Shown here one piece after another: positions 15,871 to 23,465 of a DNA stretch of 64,000 nt. Position numbers and translations under genes: made by a program. Below the pieces are notes generated by a model that was not told the origin of the DNA, did no database searches, and saw nothing but the letters and a program-made list of their open reading frames with translations. How positions within the stretch are numbered: the first letter of the stretch is position 1; each line of letters starts with the position of its first letter. The stretch is from JBMNQH01 sp050944035 (GTDB lineage Bacteria; Bacillota; Clostridia; Oscillospirales; Oscillospiraceae): the NCBI GenBank assembly GCA_050944035.1, contig JBMNQH010000001.1:1-64000 (forward strand). The letters are read 5' to 3'.

Positions 15871-16220
15871 ATGAACAGTCCATTGCTGATAAAGTCAAAA
15901 ACATTTGCTTTACAAATCATTAAAGTTTGTAATGAAGTAAAGTCAAACAAAAGAGAGTCTGTATTAAAAATCAGCTTCTGCGCTCAGGAACCAGCATTGG
16001 TGCCAATATCCGAGAGGCTTTTTATGCCCATGGACGAGCAGACTTTGTAGCAAAGTTGCAAATTGCATTGAAAGAGTGTTCGGAGAGTGAGTACTGGATC
16101 GAACTGTTGCTTGAAAGCGGCTACTATGATGATCCTGCAATCCTTGACCAGTGTATTGAAATAAAAAAGTTATTAATTGCTTCTGTTAATACCGCGAAAT
16201 CCAAAATGAAAAATAAATAA
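15871..16220 (+). pseudogene. Frameshifted four-helix-bundle protein (23S rRNA intervening-sequence protein type)
   Basis: Reading from ATG 15871 gives MNSPLLIKSKTFALQIIKV..., then frame is lost at a five-A run (15966-15970). Restoring one A joins ...SVLK to NQLLRSGTSIGANIREAFYA and continues to a TAA at 16218, giving about 116 aa. LLRSGTSIGANIREA and the later ESEYWIELL segment are hallmarks of the four-helix-bundle family (TIGR02436-like) first known from intervening sequences in 23S rRNA and also seen as Avd-like accessory proteins. No good slippery heptamer is present, so a mutation or a sequencing error in the homopolymer is likelier than programmed frameshifting. GGAG lies nine bases before the ATG. 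The gene sits in a small accessory patch between tRNAs and an HTH gene. Confidence 0.75.
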
Positions 16221-16242
16221 TAAAGAAAAACTAGAATATTGT

Positions 16243-16282
16243 AATACCATCCCAACACATTTGTGTTGGGATGGTATTTTTT
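16243..16282. terminator. Long palindromic terminator
   Basis: A perfect 17-bp stem (16243-16259/16262-16278) with a two-base loop and TTTTTT behind it on the plus strand. It should end transcription from the pseudogene side and, with the flanking A-run, also from the minus-strand HTH gene. Confidence 0.9.
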
Positions 16283-16289
16283 GTTTCCT

Positions 16290-16538
16290 TCATCTTCCTT
16301 TTTGAACAATCAAAGGACGAAATAACTGATGAGGCTTTAGTCCAAAATACTGTGCAATATAAAATACGATGTGGACGCGAAGTCCTGGCGGCATGAGCAT
16401 CTGTTCAAGTTTTGTCAGAGTTTCTGGGTTGATGTGGCAGATTTTTGCCATCTTTTTTTTGCTGTATCCGTAGTATTTCCGCAGAAGCCGGACATTTTCA
16501 CAGAATATGGCGAGTTCACCGGTTGTTGTCTGATTCAT
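16290..16538 (-). CDS. Small XRE-type helix-turn-helix regulator
   Basis: 82 aa. A Cro/CI-like helix-turn-helix spans about residues 10-65: FCENVRLLRKYYGYSKKKMA, CHINPETLTKLEQ, then a fourth helix ending AQYFGLKPHQLFRP. There is no sensor domain. ATG at 16538 is placed because AGGAGGTGATAATA precedes it; a GTG at 16547 would overlap that site. Upstream lie three 11-bp direct repeats that look like its operator, which suggests self-regulation. Codon use is AT-rich compared with neighbours such as the alcohol dehydrogenase, so it may be acquired. Confidence 0.8.
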   Translation of the reverse strand: MNQTTTGELAIFCENVRLLRKYYGYSKKKMAKICHINPETLTKLEQMLMPPGLRVHIVFYIAQYFGLKPHQLFRPLIVQKGR

Positions 16539-16609
16539 TATTATCACCTCCTTTTAAAATTTTCCTTGTTTATATTTTAAAAGAAAGTGGGATAAATATC
16601 TACAAACAT

Positions 16610-16642
16610 AGTGCTATCAAAGTGTTATCAGAATGTTATCAA
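16610..16642. repeat. Three 11-bp tandem repeats, candidate operator of the HTH gene
   Basis: AGTGCTATCAA, AGTGTTATCAG and AATGTTATCAA follow one another without gaps, an exact 11-bp (one helical turn) period. On the minus strand each contains TTGATA or CTGATA, which could double as a -35 element for the HTH gene about 70 bp downstream. Regular phasing on one face of the helix is typical of cooperative regulator binding. Confidence 0.55.
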
Positions 16643-16712
16643 ATGGCGTTTTTCCTCCAAAAAAAGTGTACAAAAATTGAAAGGAAATTTTGTGTACGAA
16701 ATTAAAAACTAG

Positions 16713-16738
16713 AAAAAAGCCTTCCCATCAAGGGGAGG
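16713..16738 (-). terminator. Terminator of the alcohol dehydrogenase gene
   Basis: On the minus strand CCTCCCC and GGGAAGG pair with one mismatch around a TTGAT loop, followed by CTTTTTTC. The stem overlaps the last codons and stop of the gene. Confidence 0.6.
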
Positions 16739-17948
16739 TCATACCTCCTTGAACTTTTTCCAGGATGGAGATCAATCGTTTTTCGTCATAGATCACCGGA
16801 ACGGGATACAGCGGGTTGGCCTCTTTGCCGGCCCAGGCGGCCATTTTCGGGAAGTCGTCTGGTTGCAAGCAGTCCAGATGCCGAGGAATGCCCATGCGCC
16901 GGTTCATTGCGTGGATTGCGGCAATCAGCGCCTGCGCTTTTTCCGCGTCGGTGCCGTCCTGTTTGCAGTCGGTCAGTTCGGCAAGGCGCGCCAGCTTTTT
17001 TTCCGCGGCAGCGCCATAGTCCTCCAGAACGATAGGCAGTACAACAGCGTTAGCAAGTCCGTGCGGAATGCCGTATAACCCGCCGAGCGTGTGTGCGATG
17101 GCATGGACATTGCCCACGCTGGCGCGGGTAAATGCAACGCCGGCCTGAAACGAGGCAGTGAGCAGCGCGCTTCTGGCCTCCAGATCCGAGCCGTCCCGAT
17201 AAGCTCGCTCCAGATATTGGAAAATGGCCACGACAGCCTCTTCGGCCAGCCGCCGGGTTTCCTTTGTATTGTATGCCCAACCGAGATAGGCTTCGATGGC
17301 ATGGGTCAGTGCGTCCATGCCTGTTGCGGCAGTCACAGCGGGCGGGAGGGAAACCGTCAGTTGTGGATCGAGAATCGCATAGTGTGGGATCAGGCACAAG
17401 TCGCTGATCGCATATTTCCGATGGGTTGTGTCATCTGTGACCACTGCGGCAATGGTGGTTTCACTGCCGGTTCCGGCGGTTGTGGGAACTGCGAGAAAGA
17501 GCGGGAGCCGTTTGCGCACCTTCAACAGGCCGCCGAGCTGGGCGAGCGTGCGGTTGGGGCGGACGATTCGGGCGGCTGCGGCTTTTGCGGCGTCCAAATT
17601 GGAGCCGCCGCCAACCGCGATGATGCAGTCACAGCCATCGTCTCGATACTGCCGGACGATGGCTTCGATGCTGCTGACGGTTGGATCGGGCCGACAGTCG
17701 GAAAAGACGCTGTAGGAAAGATTGTGGGGTTGGAGCTCTGAAAACAGTGCGTTCCAGAACGGCGCTTTGATGAGCCTGGGGCCGGTGACGATCAGAGGAT
17801 TTCTTGCTCCGTTTTCCACAAGCAGCGTCGGAATTGTGGAAAGACTGCCGCATCCGTCGATTCGTTTTGGTTGCCGCCAGGGCAGCAGGCGTGAGCCGAG
17901 ACCAAAACAGAACTGGAATATCCGACAGTAGAGCGTAAAAAACAGCAT
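16728..17948 (-). CDS. Iron-containing (type III) alcohol dehydrogenase
   Basis: 406 aa. Such enzymes are NAD(P)H-dependent alcohol/aldehyde oxidoreductases. The cofactor loop AVGGGSNLDAAKA is near residue 110, followed by PTTAGTGSETT. Metal ligands are visible in MDALTHAIEAYLG (Asp, His), HAIAHTLGG and GIPHGLANA (His). The N-terminus carries an unusual hydrophobic segment, LFFTLYCRIFQFCFGLGSRL, before the usual start of homology, possibly a membrane-associating helix. ATG at 17948 is seven bases after GGAGG. Substrate unknown. The promoter has a palindrome in its spacer, so the gene is probably repressed and inducible. Confidence 0.88.
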   Translation of the reverse strand: MLFFTLYCRIFQFCFGLGSRLLPWRQPKRIDGCGSLSTIPTLLVENGARNPLIVTGPRLIKAPFWNALFSELQPHNLSYSVFSDCRPDPTVSSIEAIVRQYRDDGCDCIIAVGGGSNLDAAKAAAARIVRPNRTLAQLGGLLKVRKRLPLFLAVPTTAGTGSETTIAAVVTDDTTHRKYAISDLCLIPHYAILDPQLTVSLPPAVTAATGMDALTHAIEAYLGWAYNTKETRRLAEEAVVAIFQYLERAYRDGSDLEARSALLTASFQAGVAFTRASVGNVHAIAHTLGGLYGIPHGLANAVVLPIVLEDYGAAAEKKLARLAELTDCKQDGTDAEKAQALIAAIHAMNRRMGIPRHLDCLQPDDFPKMAAWAGKEANPLYPVPVIYDEKRLISILEKVQGGMTSP

Positions 17949-17987
17949 TGCAATTCCTCCAGACAGAGTCGTTGTCATTTTTGAGAC

Positions 17988-18016
17988 AGTATACTGGAAT
18001 TTGTTCCAGTTCTCAA
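17988..18016 (-). promoter_or_regulatory. Alcohol dehydrogenase promoter with a dyad operator in the spacer
   Basis: On the minus strand TTGAGA (18016-18011), 17-bp spacer, TATACT (17993-17988). The perfect dyad ACTGGAA-N4-TTCCAGT occupies 17993-18010, that is the whole spacer. A dimeric repressor bound there would exclude RNA polymerase. Confidence 0.65.
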
Positions 18017-18085
18017 GAGAATGCCTGATTTTGTATCAATTCTTTCAAATTGCGGCATACTCTAAACAGAATTGGGGGGATTGCT

Positions 18086-18760
18086 GTGGAATTGTTAAAG
18101 GTTATCATAACGACGATGGTATCCATTGCGGTGTTGTTTTTGCTCACGAAGCTGATTGGACACCGTCAGATTTCCCAATTGGACTTGTTCGATTATATCA
18201 ACGGGATTACGATCGGTTCCATTGCGGCGGAACTTGCAACGGAGTTGGAAGCGCCGCTCCGGCCACTGGTTGCCATGGTTTTGTACGGTTTGTTTGCCGT
18301 TGCGCTGGGCAAGCTGACAGCGCGATATCAGAGAACAAGGAAGTATGTCAACGGCACGCCCACGATTTTGCTGGATCGCGGGAAATTATACCGTGAAAAC
18401 ATGAAAAAGGCCAAACTGGAGCTGTCGGATTTTATGGTCATGTGCAGGGAAGCCGGCTATTTTGATCTCAGCCAGATTCAGACCGCGGTTTTTGAATACA
18501 ATGGCAAACTGACCATCTTGCCGGTTCCGGAGGCCCGGCCGGTTACGCCTTCGGATCTGGGCGTTGCAGTGGATGCGGTGTCTATCCAGACCGAGGTGAT
18601 TATGGACGGCAGAATTTTGGATGCCAATTTGAAGCGGCATGGCCTTGACCGGACCTGGCTGAAGCGCCAGTTAAAGGAACAGGGGATCGCCTCGGAAAGA
18701 GAGGTGTTTTTGGGGATCTGCGGAGCGAACAATCAGTTAAGCCTTTATACAATGGAATAG
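18086..18760 (+). CDS. DUF421 (YetF-type) membrane protein
   Basis: 224 aa. Three N-terminal membrane segments (about residues 3-22, 40-55, 60-80) carry LLTKLIGHRQISQLDLFDYINGI, the DUF421 hallmark. The cytoplasmic C-terminal part follows (GTPTILLDRGKLYRENMKKAKL, then a second half with FLGICGANNQLSLY). Family members such as B. subtilis YetF are widespread in spore formers; their function is not firmly known. GTG at 18086 follows TTGGGGGGATTGCT. It is divergent from the alcohol dehydrogenase and ends at a strong terminator. Confidence 0.88.
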   Translation: MELLKVIITTMVSIAVLFLLTKLIGHRQISQLDLFDYINGITIGSIAAELATELEAPLRPLVAMVLYGLFAVALGKLTARYQRTRKYVNGTPTILLDRGKLYRENMKKAKLELSDFMVMCREAGYFDLSQIQTAVFEYNGKLTILPVPEARPVTPSDLGVAVDAVSIQTEVIMDGRILDANLKRHGLDRTWLKRQLKEQGIASEREVFLGICGANNQLSLYTME

Positions 18761-18767
18761 AGAAATT

Positions 18768-18801
18768 AAAATTCCACGGCGCCAGTTCCGTGGAATTTTT
18801 T
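18768..18801 (+). terminator. Terminator after the DUF421 gene
   Basis: AAATTCCACGG/CCGTGGAATTT arms around an 8-nt loop, ending in six T residues. Confidence 0.9.
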
Positions 18802-18815
18802 ATCGTGCAGGTTGC

Positions 18816-18844
18816 TTGACGAACAGGGTGGAACGCGATACAAT
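18816..18844 (+). promoter_or_regulatory. Promoter of holB-ricT
   Basis: TTGACG, 17-bp spacer, TACAAT, 60 bp before holB. Confidence 0.78.
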
Positions 18845-18903
18845 ACTATATTGTATTATGGCGGTATTGTTGTTTACTGGAAAACTGACAGGAGGAACCG
18901 AGT

Positions 18904-19701
18904 ATGGCACAGATTTTGCCCAATTTGTCTGGAAATCGACTTTCCCACGCCTATTTGATTGCCTCCGGGTCGGCAGAGAAGCGGAATGCAGTGGCCGAGC
19001 GTCTGGCCATGGCCATGGTCTGCGAAGGGGACGACAAACCCTGTGGGGTCTGCCGCCACTGCCGGAAAGCGCACGCCGGCATCCATCCGGACATTTTCGT
19101 CATTGGCAGAGAGAAAGACGGAGAAAACAAAAGCAAACGGGAGATCTATGTTGACCGCATCCGGGATTTGATCGCGGACGTTTCCATCTGTCCGAACGAA
19201 GCAGAAAGGAAAGTCTATATCATTCAGGATACGGATACCATGAACGCTTCGGCACAGAATGCTATGCTGAAGGTTTTGGAGGAACCGCCTGTCCATGCCT
19301 GCTTTGTGCTGTGTGCGGAAAAGGCGAGCGGGATGCTGGATACCATTCGGTCACGCTGTGTGGAAGTCCATATCAACGCGGAGGGGGCTGCCATACCAGA
19401 GGCGGCAGTCAAACTGGCGGAAGAGTATCTGGACATTGTGGCCTCAGGTTCGCGCCCGGCGCTTTTGCGTTTTTGCTTTGCACAGGAGACGCTGGACGGC
19501 GATCAGGTGCATCAGTTTGCCCGGGCGGCGGAGCAGCGTTTGACCGATATGCTTTGTGGCCGATGCGATGCTGCGGGATTGCCCCATGCCATGCTGCTGC
19601 GTTTGGTGGAGCTGATGGAAACGGTGCGGGAGTATCTCCGGTTTCACGTTGGGGTCAAGCATATCTTTGGTTTGCTTGCTGTCAAAACTTTAACATTTTG
19701 A
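18904..19701 (+). CDS. holB: DNA polymerase III delta-prime subunit (clamp loader)
   Basis: 265 aa, shorter than the usual 300-330. It belongs to the clamp-loader AAA+ family: LSHAYLIAS at the start, a zinc module CGVCRHC...H near residues 40-50, the Walker B-like YIIQDTDTMNASAQNAMLKVLEEPP and the SRC motif IRSRCVEV. The Walker A region (ASGSAEKRNAVAERLA) lacks the GxxGxGK pattern, consistent with a non-ATP-binding delta-prime. ATG follows GGAGGAACCGAGT. ricT comes 15 bp after it, a pairing conserved in Bacillota. Confidence 0.9.
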   Translation: MAQILPNLSGNRLSHAYLIASGSAEKRNAVAERLAMAMVCEGDDKPCGVCRHCRKAHAGIHPDIFVIGREKDGENKSKREIYVDRIRDLIADVSICPNEAERKVYIIQDTDTMNASAQNAMLKVLEEPPVHACFVLCAEKASGMLDTIRSRCVEVHINAEGAAIPEAAVKLAEEYLDIVASGSRPALLRFCFAQETLDGDQVHQFARAAEQRLTDMLCGRCDAAGLPHAMLLRLVELMETVREYLRFHVGVKHIFGLLAVKTLTF

Positions 19702-19716
19702 AATGAGGATAGGATA

Positions 19717-21099
19717 TTGATAGATGTAGTGAGCGTACGATTCAAGAGCCGCGGGAAGGTTTACTTCTTTGACCCGAACGGCATAGAGGCACACGATGGC
19801 GAAATGGTCGTTGTGGAAACTTCCAAGGGGCTTGAATTGGGGGAATGTGTCATCGGAAACCATGCGGTGGAAGAGGACAGCATTGTCCAGCCTCTGCGGC
19901 CGGTGATCCGTATTGCAACGGCGGACGATCTGCGTGTTGCAGAGATCAACAAATCCCGCGAAAAAGAGGCATTTGAGATTTGTCAGAAGAAGATTGCAGA
20001 GCACGGCCTGGAGATGAAGCTGGTCGATGTAGAATGCAACTTTGAAGGAAATAAGATTTTGTTTTTCTTCACCTCGGATGGCCGTGTAGACTTTCGGGAA
20101 CTGGTCAAGGATCTGGCCTCGATTTTCCGTACCCGGATTGAGCTGCGGCAGATTGGTGTGCGCGATGAGGCGAAGATGCTGGGCGGATTGGGAATCTGTG
20201 GCCGGCCGTTCTGCTGTTCGCAGTTTCTGAACGAATTCCAGCCGGTTTCCACCAAGATGGCGAAAACGCAGTCCCGGTCCCTGAACCCGACCAAGATTTC
20301 GGGCAGCTGTGGCCGTTTGATGTGTTGCCTGCGCTATGAGCAGGAGGCCTATGAAGATCTGGTAAAGCATGTGCCCAAAAACGGCGCGTTTGTGCAGACA
20401 GAAGCGGGGTACGGCAATGTGGTACAGGTCAACCTGCTCCGTCGGAAAATCAAGGTAAAAATCGACGGGGACGGGGATCAGGTCATCAAAAGCTATGATG
20501 CCGACGAGGTTGCAGTGATCCCCGGCGGGCGTCCGAAACCCGGCGAACCGTTGCCTTCGCTGTTGCAGCCGAAGGAAAAGAAAGCGCCGGAAAAAGTGGA
20601 GCCGGAAGAAGATCAGTGGAGAATGCCGGAGCTGATTTCTGATACGAAGGATCAGAACAGAACCACACGTCCTGTCTATCCTGAATCAGCAGGAGTGGGG
20701 GAGAGCGGCGCAGTGAAAAAGAAGGCGCCGCGTAAACGTCCGCATGGCAAGGGTGGAAAAGGGCCGCAGACCGGCGAACGAAAATTCCAGCAGTCTGCGG
20801 AAGAAAAGCGGAAAGATTCCGGTGGAAAGAAACCATATGGAAGAAAGCCGCAGGGAGAAAAACGAATAGAAGAGCCTCGAAAACCGGTTGGTGCGGCAGA
20901 GCGTCCGAACAATCCCGTGAAAAAACGTCCGAAGCGCGCATATACATTGCATACGGATGGTGATGGAGCGATGTATGAAAAGCGCAGCGAGTCACAGGGA
21001 ACCAATGAACATGCAGCGCGTTCCAACAAGAACCGGAGACGGTATCGTGCCAATCCGCGGGAAAATGGCGGAAAGTCTTCCGGCGGAGCAACAGAATAA
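19717..21099 (+). CDS. ricT: PSP1-domain protein RicT (YaaT)
   Basis: 460 aa. RicT works with RicA/RicF as an Fe-S-containing complex that helps RNase Y mature mRNAs in B. subtilis. The PSP1 domain covers about residues 1-270, including VRDEAKMLGGLGICGRPFCC and SGSCGRLMCCLRYE, the cysteines that bind iron-sulfur clusters. After about residue 290 there is a 170-residue Lys/Arg/Pro/Gly-rich, low-complexity tail, much longer than in typical RicT (about 275 aa), likely disordered and RNA-binding. Start is TTG, 15 bp after holB, with GAGGATAGGATA before it. Confidence 0.9.
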   Translation: MIDVVSVRFKSRGKVYFFDPNGIEAHDGEMVVVETSKGLELGECVIGNHAVEEDSIVQPLRPVIRIATADDLRVAEINKSREKEAFEICQKKIAEHGLEMKLVDVECNFEGNKILFFFTSDGRVDFRELVKDLASIFRTRIELRQIGVRDEAKMLGGLGICGRPFCCSQFLNEFQPVSTKMAKTQSRSLNPTKISGSCGRLMCCLRYEQEAYEDLVKHVPKNGAFVQTEAGYGNVVQVNLLRRKIKVKIDGDGDQVIKSYDADEVAVIPGGRPKPGEPLPSLLQPKEKKAPEKVEPEEDQWRMPELISDTKDQNRTTRPVYPESAGVGESGAVKKKAPRKRPHGKGGKGPQTGERKFQQSAEEKRKDSGGKKPYGRKPQGEKRIEEPRKPVGAAERPNNPVKKRPKRAYTLHTDGDGAMYEKRSESQGTNEHAARSNKNRRRYRANPRENGGKSSGGATE

Positions 21100-21129
21100 G
21101 AATCGGCTGAAGTACAAGAGTCGAACAGA

Positions 21130-21172
21130 AAAAAACGGAATGTCTCTATGGAATCAGAGGCATTCCGGTTTT
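21130..21172. terminator. Bidirectional terminator between ricT and the dehydrogenase
   Basis: ACGGAATG-N-CTCT and AGAG-N-CATTCCG arms around an 8-nt loop, with A-run upstream and TTTTG downstream, so T-runs follow on both strands for the two convergent genes. Confidence 0.82.
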
Positions 21173-21198
21173 GTATTGATTCATACTGGTTTTACATA

Positions 21199-21903
21199 TT
21201 ACAGACCGAAGCCGCCGTCCACGCCGATGATCTGCCCGGTCAGAAAGGACGCCTGTTCTGAGGCAAGAAAAGCGATAAGAGCAGCGGGATCCCGTGGCTG
21301 GCCAAGTCGGCAGAGTGGTGTTTCATCACAGAGTACCGCCTTGTCGGCTTCAGAGAATCCGAGTATCATGTCGGTGTCGATGACACCCGGTGCGATGCAG
21401 TTGACGCGGATGTTTGAGGGACCCACTTCTTTTGCCAGAGCTTTGGTCAGACCGATGACCGCAGCCTTGGACGCAGAATAAGCGACCTCGCAGGAGGCAC
21501 CGTATACGCCCCAGACAGATGAAACGTTGATGATACAGCCTTCCTGTTTGCGGATCATGTCCGGCAGCGCACAGCGGCAGCAATGAAAGATACCATCGAT
21601 GTTGATACCGAAGATGGTTTGCCAGTCTGCGTCGGTGACGTCGGTCAAAAGGCCATAGTGTGAGATGCCTGCATTGTTGACCAGCAGATCAACCGGTCCG
21701 ATTTGATCGAACATCGACTGTACCTGTGCGCTGTCCGAAACGTCAGCGCAAACGGCAACGCCGCCCAGCTCTGCGGCCAGCGCCTCTGCGGTATCTTTGG
21801 AACGGTGGTAATTGATGATGACGTGCCATCCGTCGCGATGAAGTGCGCGCGCAGTGGCCGCACCAATTCCGCGGGAAGCACCGGTGATCAATGCGGTTTT
21901 CAT
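21199..21903 (-). CDS. Short-chain dehydrogenase/reductase (FabG-like)
   Basis: 234 aa. Classical SDR: the NADP-binding TGASRGIGAATARAL near residue 7, NNAGIS near 88, catalytic Ser in INVSSVWG, and YSASKAAVIGLTKALA carrying the Tyr-x3-Lys pair. The C-terminus SFLTGQIIGVDGGFGL is typical of 3-oxoacyl-ACP reductase-like members. With no other fatty-acid genes around, it is more likely a stand-alone FabG paralogue (YmfI type) than the pathway enzyme. AAAGGAG precedes the ATG. Confidence 0.85.
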   Translation of the reverse strand: MKTALITGASRGIGAATARALHRDGWHVIINYHRSKDTAEALAAELGGVAVCADVSDSAQVQSMFDQIGPVDLLVNNAGISHYGLLTDVTDADWQTIFGINIDGIFHCCRCALPDMIRKQEGCIINVSSVWGVYGASCEVAYSASKAAVIGLTKALAKEVGPSNIRVNCIAPGVIDTDMILGFSEADKAVLCDETPLCRLGQPRDPAALIAFLASEQASFLTGQIIGVDGGFGL

Positions 21904-21960
21904 AGGGAACTCCTTTCAGAATAAGAACAGATTGTAAAAAAATGATCCGTGTCTTGCATA

Positions 21961-21981
21961 TTGTATCACAATGTGGTACAA
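21961..21981. promoter_or_regulatory. Dyad between the dehydrogenase and the PASTA gene
   Basis: TTGTA-T-CAC-AAT-GTG-G-TACAA is a near-perfect dyad. On the minus strand it includes TGA-TACAAT, a possible extended -10 for the dehydrogenase, so it may be an operator. The bound protein is unknown. Confidence 0.35.
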
Positions 21982-22053
21982 GTGTGTATAGACTTTCTTG
22001 TTTTAAGAGAGAGGGAAGGCGACTGTTCTTTTAATAGAATTGAGGAATTTATC

Positions 22054-23346
22054 ATGAATTATATTTCTTGTATACGATGTGGTACCCGTTACAATGCGGG
22101 GCTTGATCGGTGTCCGGCCTGTGGCGCCATCAATACCGAGTGGAAAAAAATAGAAGCTGCCGAAACCGAGGATCCGGATTCTACCAGGGTGTGGAAGCTG
22201 ACGCCGGAGGAGATCGCAGCCGCAAAGGCCAGTGCAGAGTCTGTAAGCGATGCAGAATCTTTTGCAGAAGAGAGAGAGGGCAGACGGTCAAAAAAGGACA
22301 GCAGCGAATTTTCAACTCGACCATTGCCAACGGAAAAGATCCGTGAAGAGGCGCCTCCGGCTCCGCCGCGCAGACGTGCCGTGATAGAGGAGGAATATGA
22401 GCCGCAGAGGAGAAAGCGGAAGAAGAAAAAGAAAAAGAGCGAACGAACAAAGATTTTTCTGGTTGGCGCAGTGGTTTTACTTGCGCTTCTGGTGACCGTT
22501 TTGGCTGTGATGGGTCGGAACTCTGGCTCTGAGAAACCAAAAAAGATGCCAAATCTGGTGGGGAAAACGGAGTCTGCTGCAGTCTCTATTCTGGAAAAAC
22601 TGGACTGTGAAGCCGATATTACATATGAATATGATGAAAAAATAGCCGATGGAAAAGTTATTTCTCAGGATGTCGAAGAGGACGAAGAGTTGAAAAAAGG
22701 GCAGGTTGTTGGTCTGGTTGTTTCCAAAGGAAGCGAGAACATAGTGGAAGAGGAAGAAGAGGATTATGTAGAAGTTCCAAACCTGACCAATATGACTTAT
22801 GACGAAGCGGAGCAGGCACTCAATGCAAAGGGTTTGAAGATCCTGAAGTATGATGAACAGTACGATGATGATATTGCTGCTGGGAATATCATCACCCAGA
22901 ACCCGCTGAAAGGTGCTCGTGTCAACGAGGGCAGCTATGTGAAGGTAACGGTTTCCTTGGGAAAAGAAGTTCGTAACTATAGCATCAGCGTTACAGTTGG
23001 GAAAGGTGGTTCCAGCAGTCAGAAAGGCTCCATTGAAGTCAAAGAAAATGGGAGTTTGACTCTGACCTTTACCCCGGATAGCGGATATACAATCAGCGAT
23101 GTTAAAATAGATGGTAGCAGTGTGGGTGCGGTGTCCCAGTATACCTTCAGCAATGTCACAGGCAGCCACACGGTCTATGTCACGTTTAAGGCTGTGGAGC
23201 CGGAGCCGGAGCCCGAGCCGGAGCCGGAGCCCGAACCGGAGCAGGAACCCGAACCGGGCGGTGGAAATGAACCCATTGATCCGGATGCGGAACCGGATGA
23301 AGGAACCGGAGACAGCGGCAAGCCCATTGATAATACACAGGAATAA
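22054..23346 (+). CDS. Zinc-ribbon membrane protein with two PASTA domains and a surface tail
   Basis: 430 aa. In order: a cytoplasmic zinc ribbon with Cys6, 9, 20 and 23; an acidic then Lys/Arg-rich linker; a single membrane span at about 134-153; PASTA domains at about 165-230 (PNLVGKTESAAVSIL) and 243-312 (VPNLTNMTYDEAEQAL); a beta-rich module ending TGSHTVYVTFKA; and a Pro-Glu repeat before an acidic C-terminus. PASTA domains bind peptidoglycan fragments in Stk kinases, but here no kinase domain is present and a zinc ribbon takes its place. ATG at 22054 follows TGAGGAATTTATC; the upstream in-frame extension has no homology. A second protein of similar plan lies at 32178. Confidence 0.85.
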   Translation: MNYISCIRCGTRYNAGLDRCPACGAINTEWKKIEAAETEDPDSTRVWKLTPEEIAAAKASAESVSDAESFAEEREGRRSKKDSSEFSTRPLPTEKIREEAPPAPPRRRAVIEEEYEPQRRKRKKKKKKSERTKIFLVGAVVLLALLVTVLAVMGRNSGSEKPKKMPNLVGKTESAAVSILEKLDCEADITYEYDEKIADGKVISQDVEEDEELKKGQVVGLVVSKGSENIVEEEEEDYVEVPNLTNMTYDEAEQALNAKGLKILKYDEQYDDDIAAGNIITQNPLKGARVNEGSYVKVTVSLGKEVRNYSISVTVGKGGSSSQKGSIEVKENGSLTLTFTPDSGYTISDVKIDGSSVGAVSQYTFSNVTGSHTVYVTFKAVEPEPEPEPEPEPEPEQEPEPGGGNEPIDPDAEPDEGTGDSGKPIDNTQE

Positions 23347-23355
23347 AGATAGAGA

Positions 23356-23395
23356 ATACCCCGTATACAGTTTGTATACGGGGTATATTTTTTTG
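23356..23395 (+). terminator. Terminator after the PASTA gene
   Basis: A 13-bp perfect stem (ATACCCCGTATAC/GTATACGGGGTAT) with loop AGTTT, followed by ATTTTTTTG. Confidence 0.93.
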
Positions 23396-23400
23396 TCCAA

Positions 23401-23429
23401 TGCACATGTGATGAACACTGGAATATACT
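23401..23429 (+). promoter_or_regulatory. Possible promoter of the three small genes
   Basis: TGCACA, 17-bp spacer, TATACT, directly after the PASTA terminator. The -35 matches consensus at four of six positions. A sporulation sigma factor is also possible and cannot be excluded. Confidence 0.4.
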
Positions 23430-23465
23430 GAAGTGAGAAGAAGTTCTGAAAGGAATGAATAGGAA

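Noticed and set aside
15964..15972. Programmed -1 frameshift in the four-helix-bundle gene
   Set aside because: The sequence does not form an X-XXY-YYZ slippery site and no clear stimulatory structure follows, so mutation or sequencing error is simpler.
15733..16727. Integrated prophage or IS element beside the tRNA array
   Set aside because: No integrase, transposase or phage gene is present; only a short accessory patch with repeats is supported.
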